From: Rhizorhabdus phycosphaerae
GTDB lineage: Bacteria > Pseudomonadota > Alphaproteobacteria > Sphingomonadales > Sphingomonadaceae
Direction: 5' to 3'
DNA length: 64,000 nt
NCBI RefSeq assembly: GCF_011044255.1
Contig: NZ_CP049107.1
Location: forward strand, 2,133,501 to 2,197,500
Shown piece by piece: positions 59,994-64,000 of the stretch; position 1 is the stretch's first letter, and the number at the start of each line of letters is the position of its first letter. Position numbers and translations under genes: made by a program. Below the pieces are notes generated by a model, which was given only the letters and a program-made list of their open reading frames with translations, was not told the origin of the DNA and did not search any database.

Positions 59994-62126
59994 ATGTCCA
60001 CCATCAAGACCTTTTGCCTGTTCGCGGGCTGTATCTTTGCGCCTTTCCACCTTCCGGCCGCCCACGCGGGCGGTACCGATGCCGACGCGGATATGCAGAC
60101 CATCACCGTCACCGGCGTCAGCGACATGCAGCTTCGGAAGACGAATGAGGGCGCCGGCCGACTGGGCCTTACCGTTCTCGAGACTCCGGCAAGCGTCGAG
60201 ATTCTCGACGGCGATGCGATCCGGCTGCGTGGCGACCTGACGATCCAGGATGCCGCGGCGCGCGCGACCGGCATCGTCAACACGTCCGGGGTGTTCGGCT
60301 TCGGTCTCAGCGCACGAGGTTTCACCGGCACCAACTCGGTGATGACGCTCTACGACGGCATGCGCATGTACAACAACACGCTGACCTTTCCGGCCGATCC
60401 ATGGATGGCGGAGTCGGTGGAGGTGCTGCGTGGTCCGGCCTCGGTCCTCTACGGCGAGGGTGCCATCGGCGGCGCCGTGAACGTCGTTCGCAAGCAGCCG
60501 GGCGACACCCTCCAGCACAGTTTTCGGGCCGGTGTGGGATCGTTCGGTTTCTGGAATATCGCCGGGGGCAGCGGCGGCCCGTTGAACGACATGATCGGCT
60601 ATCGCGTCGATGCCAGCTATCGCCGGTCCGATGGCTGGATGACGCGTGGAGATTCCAGCGCGATCGCCCTGTCCGGTGCGCTGCGCGTCCGCCCGACCGA
60701 AACCCTGGCAATCACCGTGTCGGAGGATTTCAGCCGGCAGAAGCCGCGCGTCTGGTTCGGCGTGCCGTTGATCGACAACCGCCTCGACAGGTCGATCCGC
60801 AAGACCAACTACAACGTCACCGACGCCGACCTGCGCTTCCGCGACAACTGGACGCAGGTGAAGTTCGAATGGGAGCCGAGCGAGACGATCTCGGTCCGCA
60901 GCACCTTCTATCATCTGACCGCCAACAAATACTGGCACAATTCGGAGAACGCGACTTATGTCGCGGCGACCGGCACCACGCCGGCGGGCATCCGTCAGTC
61001 GAGCTTCCTCGAGCTCTACCATATCCAGAAACAGACCGGGAACCGGACGACCGCCGCCTTCTCCAATGATCTGGGTGGAGGCGTCGAAAACCGGCTGGTG
61101 ATCGGCGCCGACTATAACCGGATCAGCTACAAGAACGTCAGCAATTCGGGCAATAACGCGACCAGGCTGGTGTCGATCGTCAACCCGATCGTCGGCGCGT
61201 TCATCGATCAGACCGGCAATGCAGCGACCAAGACCCGCTACATCAACAGGATCCGCCAATATGCGATCTTCGCCGAGAACCGGCTGGCGTTCAGCGACAG
61301 CCTCTCGGTGATCGGCGGCATCCGTTATGACCGGCCCGAGATCACCAAGGACGATTATGTCAACAGGGCGAACAATTTCACCGCCACTCCCGATGCAGTG
61401 ACCTACCGCGTCGGCGCGGTGTTCAACCCGACTCCGGACATGTCGCTTTACGCCTCTTATGCCACCGCGGCCGATCCGGTGGGCGCGCTCGTCTCCACAA
61501 GCCTCGCCCAAAGCGCGTTCGACCTTTCGACCGGCGATCAGTGGGAAGGCGGTGTCAAGCATGTCTTCTGGGACGGCAAGGGCCAATGGACCTTTGCGGC
61601 CTACACGATCACCAAGAAGCGGCTGCTGTCATCCGATCCGCTGATTCCGACGGTCCAGATCCAGGTCGGCCAGCAATCGTCCAAGGGCATCGAGGCGAGC
61701 TTCTTCCTCGAACCGGTGAAGGGCTTCAGCATCAACCTCAACGGATCGCTGCTGAAGGCGCGCTATGACGACTTCGCGGAATCGGTGGGCGGTGTCCGTT
61801 TCCAGCGCGCCGGCAACCGGCCGGCGAACGTTGCGGCGAGGACCGCGAACGCCTTTGCAAGCTGGGAGTTCGCGGATGGCTGGGTAATCGATGGCGGCCT
61901 CAGCTATGTCGGCAGCCGCTTCCAGGATGCCGCCAATATGCGCCGGCTGCCGTCCTACACGCTCACCGACCTGGGCCTGCGCTGGGCCTTCATGGACGGG
62001 GTCAGCGCAGGGGTGCGTGTTCGGAACCTGTTCGACGAAGTCTATCCGCGCGCAACCTATGGCACCACCCAGTGGGTGCTCGGCGATCCGCGCAACGTGG
62101 AGTTCACGATCAATGCTGCGTTCTGA
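59994..62126 (+). CDS. TonB-dependent receptor under cobalamin riboswitch
   Basis: A 710-residue outer-membrane receptor. The signal peptide is about 25 residues (MSTIKTFCLFAGCIFAPFHL...), followed by a TonB-box-like TITVTGV. The plug shows VEVLRGPASVLYGEGAIGGAV and the barrel ends NVEFTINAAF with terminal Phe. Overall pattern resembles siderophore receptors (FhuA/FpvA type) rather than short BtuB, although the B12 riboswitch suggests a corrinoid or a cobalt-linked ligand. ATG 59994 is chosen; the frame is open upstream to 59814. It overlaps the PepSY gene by 14 bases. Confidence 0.87.
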   Translation: MSTIKTFCLFAGCIFAPFHLPAAHAGGTDADADMQTITVTGVSDMQLRKTNEGAGRLGLTVLETPASVEILDGDAIRLRGDLTIQDAAARATGIVNTSGVFGFGLSARGFTGTNSVMTLYDGMRMYNNTLTFPADPWMAESVEVLRGPASVLYGEGAIGGAVNVVRKQPGDTLQHSFRAGVGSFGFWNIAGGSGGPLNDMIGYRVDASYRRSDGWMTRGDSSAIALSGALRVRPTETLAITVSEDFSRQKPRVWFGVPLIDNRLDRSIRKTNYNVTDADLRFRDNWTQVKFEWEPSETISVRSTFYHLTANKYWHNSENATYVAATGTTPAGIRQSSFLELYHIQKQTGNRTTAAFSNDLGGGVENRLVIGADYNRISYKNVSNSGNNATRLVSIVNPIVGAFIDQTGNAATKTRYINRIRQYAIFAENRLAFSDSLSVIGGIRYDRPEITKDDYVNRANNFTATPDAVTYRVGAVFNPTPDMSLYASYATAADPVGALVSTSLAQSAFDLSTGDQWEGGVKHVFWDGKGQWTFAAYTITKKRLLSSDPLIPTVQIQVGQQSSKGIEASFFLEPVKGFSINLNGSLLKARYDDFAESVGGVRFQRAGNRPANVAARTANAFASWEFADGWVIDGGLSYVGSRFQDAANMRRLPSYTLTDLGLRWAFMDGVSAGVRVRNLFDEVYPRATYGTTQWVLGDPRNVEFTINAAF

Positions 62127-63603
62127 CGCAGCATTGAAAAGGGGAAAGCGGTGGCTCTACTGGAGCCACCGCTGGACCGGAATCGTCCTGTGTGCGCTCT
62201 TCGCGATCTGGTTCCTGTCGGGCGTGGTGATGATGTACGTCCCCTTCCCCTCCTTCCGGGATGCGGAGCGTGTCTCGCGAGCGGCACCGATCGACTGGGA
62301 GCAGGTCAAGGTCCGCCCGGATGAGGCGCTGTCCAAGCTGGGTGCCCCCATGTTTCCGGACGATATGCGCCTTGAGATGACGGGGCACGAACCCGTGTAT
62401 CGGATAACCGACAAGGATGGCCGGCACGCGGTTTCGGCGCGGACTGGCGCACTATTGGGGCCGGTCGGCCGCAACCGGGCCATCGACATTGCCGAGGCGA
62501 TGACGGGGGCCGCCGCTGAATCTGCGGAGCTGGTGGAGCACGACCAATGGGTGGTGACGAGGGCCTATGCGAAGATCGCCCCCTTCTGGCGGGTCCGGAT
62601 GGCCGATGGCCTGGGCACGGACACGTATGTTGCGCAGAAGACCGGAGAGATCGTCCAGAACACCGATCGCCGGGAGCGCTTCTGGAACTGGCTGGGTGCC
62701 GTACCGCACTGGATCTATTTCGAAATGCTCCGGATCTGTCAGGAACCCTGGCGGCAGACGGTGATCTGGACATCGGGCATCGGCACCATCGGCGCGATCA
62801 CGGGCATGTGGATCGGCATCCTGCGCCTCCGGATGAGGACGCGATACAGGTCCAGTTCCGTCAGTCCCTATCGGGGCTGGATGAAGTGGCACCACATCGC
62901 CGGGCTGATCGGGGGCGTGTTCCTCATCGGCTGGATATTCAGCGGCTGGATATCGATGAGCCCCTTCGGGGCAATGGGCCAAGGCGGCGCCGAAATCGGC
63001 GAGCGCTACGCCGGAGAGCAGCCTCCCCGCTTCGCCTCCACCAACCTCGCGGCGCTCGCCAGAATGGCGGAGGGCGCGCGTGAGTTGCGCTTCCTCACCA
63101 TCGGCGGTCGGCCGACGATCCTGGCCGTCGATGCGGAGAATCGCGGCAGGGCGCTGGATGGCGTAACCGCGGCCCCGGTTCGTCACAGCCTGGAAGCGCT
63201 GACGAAACTGGCCAGACGATCTGTCAGAGAGGGCCAGCTGGTGGAAACGGCCTTGCTCACGCAATATGACCTCTACTGGTATGCGACGGGCGATCTGCGC
63301 CACGACGACCGGCCGCTGCCGGTGCTGCGGCTGGCCTTCGATGACCCTCAGGCAAGCTGGCTGTACATCGATCCCTCGACGGGCGTGCTGCTCGGCCACT
63401 CCATCCAGGGACGCCGCACCTATCGCTGGCTGTTCAGTGCCCTGCACAGCTTCGATCTGCCGATATTGCTCGAATATCGGCCGTTGCGAGATGGGCTGAT
63501 GATCCTGCTGTCGATTGCGGGGCTGATCGTGTCGATCAGCGGCATTGTCGTAGGTTGGCGTCATCTGCGCAAGAAGCGGTCGTCCGAGCGGGGAAAGGTA
63601 TGA
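62113..63603 (+). CDS. PepSY-TM domain membrane protein
   Basis: A 496-residue inner-membrane protein with four clear helices: near residues 20-40 (GIVLCALFAIWFLSGVVMMYV), ~220-240, ~265-285 (IAGLIGGVFLIGWIFSGW) and ~465-485. The periplasmic segments carry PepSY domains. PepSY-TM proteins paired with TonB receptors reduce the metal in the imported complex or help its release in the periplasm. Here the shared cobalamin control suggests a job in corrinoid, cobalt or siderophore handling. ATG 62113 lies 14 bases inside the receptor gene, so translation is coupled. Confidence 0.82.
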   Translation: MLRSDAALKRGKRWLYWSHRWTGIVLCALFAIWFLSGVVMMYVPFPSFRDAERVSRAAPIDWEQVKVRPDEALSKLGAPMFPDDMRLEMTGHEPVYRITDKDGRHAVSARTGALLGPVGRNRAIDIAEAMTGAAAESAELVEHDQWVVTRAYAKIAPFWRVRMADGLGTDTYVAQKTGEIVQNTDRRERFWNWLGAVPHWIYFEMLRICQEPWRQTVIWTSGIGTIGAITGMWIGILRLRMRTRYRSSSVSPYRGWMKWHHIAGLIGGVFLIGWIFSGWISMSPFGAMGQGGAEIGERYAGEQPPRFASTNLAALARMAEGARELRFLTIGGRPTILAVDAENRGRALDGVTAAPVRHSLEALTKLARRSVREGQLVETALLTQYDLYWYATGDLRHDDRPLPVLRLAFDDPQASWLYIDPSTGVLLGHSIQGRRTYRWLFSALHSFDLPILLEYRPLRDGLMILLSIAGLIVSISGIVVGWRHLRKKRSSERGKV

Positions 63604-63720
63604 CGGAGGCCGTGCGGATCCGATCGCGGCGGGTTACCGATGGCGCGGTGCAATGAAGGATTGGCCTGCGCTTCGATTCCGATTATGCGCCATGTCGGGC
63701 CGATCGATTTTGTTCGGCTC

Positions 63721-63930
63721 ATAGATCGCGCTGGTGCCCGAAAGGGCTTAAAATGGGAATGCGGTGCGGGAGCCAATCCCAAATCCGCAGCTGTCCCTGC
63801 AACTGTGAGCGGTGAGCGAGGTGCCATCGTCGGCCGACCTTCGGGTAGGCGGACAGTCACTGGGAAGGCCTTAGGGCCCCCGGGAAGGCCGTGCACCAAG
63901 CTGTGACCCGCGAGCCAGGAGACCTGCCAA
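63721..63930 (+). promoter_or_regulatory. Cobalamin riboswitch 2
   Basis: A second full B12 riboswitch with the same blocks: CCGAAAGGG...AAAATGGGAATGCGGTG, AAATCCGCAGCTGTCCCTGCAACTGT (spanning about 63780-63807), GGGAAGGCCGTGCA and the B12 box AGCCAGGAGACCTGCC (63913-63928). It is more compact than copy 1 in its variable arms. Nothing coding follows within the window, so it presumably governs a gene beyond base 64000. The 117 bases between the PepSY stop and this element show no gene. Confidence 0.92.
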
Positions 63931-63937
63931 CGCACCG

Positions 63938-63996
63938 GTCGCTCTTGCCTTGATCCAGGGGATGGTCACGGCACGGTTTCTCTCCGTCTGAGCGAC
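63938..63996 (+). promoter_or_regulatory. Likely expression platform of riboswitch 2
   Basis: GTCGCTC (63938-63944) and GAGCGAC (63990-63996) repeat the pairing seen after riboswitch 1, together with a common TCCAGGGGATGG segment between them. Confidence 0.55.
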
Positions 63997-64000
63997 GAAC

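Noticed and set aside
63640-63906. 88-residue ORF over cobalamin riboswitch 2
   Set aside because: It overlaps the conserved riboswitch core, whose sequence is constrained as RNA; there is no ribosome-binding site or domain.

Overview
The window is high-GC DNA from an alphaproteobacterium, most likely a member of the Sphingomonadales (Sphingomonas/Rhizorhabdus/Sphingobium type). That placement is my reading, not a database result. It rests on three TonB-dependent receptors, a FecI/FecR/receptor cascade, catabolic operons with start/stop overlaps, and many acyl-CoA enzymes and family-specific regulators. I see no rRNA, tRNA, insertion sequence, prophage or CRISPR array.

Layout. (1) 1-7973, + strand: a heme-oxygenase-like diiron enzyme cut by the window edge, an SDR, a secreted TPR-like protein, an ECF sigma factor, a FecR anti-sigma factor, a TonB receptor with a signalling domain, a structured leader with a possible 17-codon ORF, and an ABC exporter. 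(2) 8008-11440, - strand: an ABC ATPase with two ABC-2/DUF3526-type permeases. (3) 11590-17596, - strand: a four-gene uptake and activation operon (amidohydrolase-like protein, acyl-CoA ligase, MFS transporter, TonB receptor), divergent from two tandem IclR paralogues (17883-19431). (4) 19511-21421, + strand: a frameshifted Mrr-type restriction gene followed by an HNH endonuclease. (5) 21450-28814, - strand: HpcH/HpaI-type lyase, SDR, LysR regulator, HyuB- and HyuA-type proteins and an 88-residue unknown; a quinone-reductase-like gene lies at 29123-29944. (6) 29949-44035: two divergent acyl-CoA operons reading out from one palindromic TetR-type control region at 37281-37317. The left arm encodes TetR, a split biotin-dependent carboxylase, a lipocalin-like protein, an LvaA-like kinase with its small DUF6285/LvaB-like partner, and a crotonase. 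The right arm encodes BKACE, acyl-CoA ligase, SDR, CoA-transferase, crotonase and an isovaleryl-CoA-dehydrogenase-type ACAD. Together they look like a pathway for a branched, isoprenoid or hydroxylated acid.

(7) 44968-59397: a 2168-residue autotransporter with a ~1.85-kb internal duplication and a long proline linker. It is followed by a TPR glycosyltransferase, a TPR sulfotransferase, hldE, an alpha/beta hydrolase, gmhB and an AGE-family epimerase/isomerase. Sphingomonads generally carry glycosphingolipids instead of heptose-containing LPS, so ADP-heptose genes beside an adhesin and a GT-B enzyme suggest a dedicated surface-protein glycosylation locus. This is the best candidate for an undescribed system here. 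(8) 59565-64000: two cobalamin riboswitches with the same downstream inverted repeat. The first precedes a TonB receptor/PepSY pair; the second runs off the right edge, presumably toward another regulated gene.
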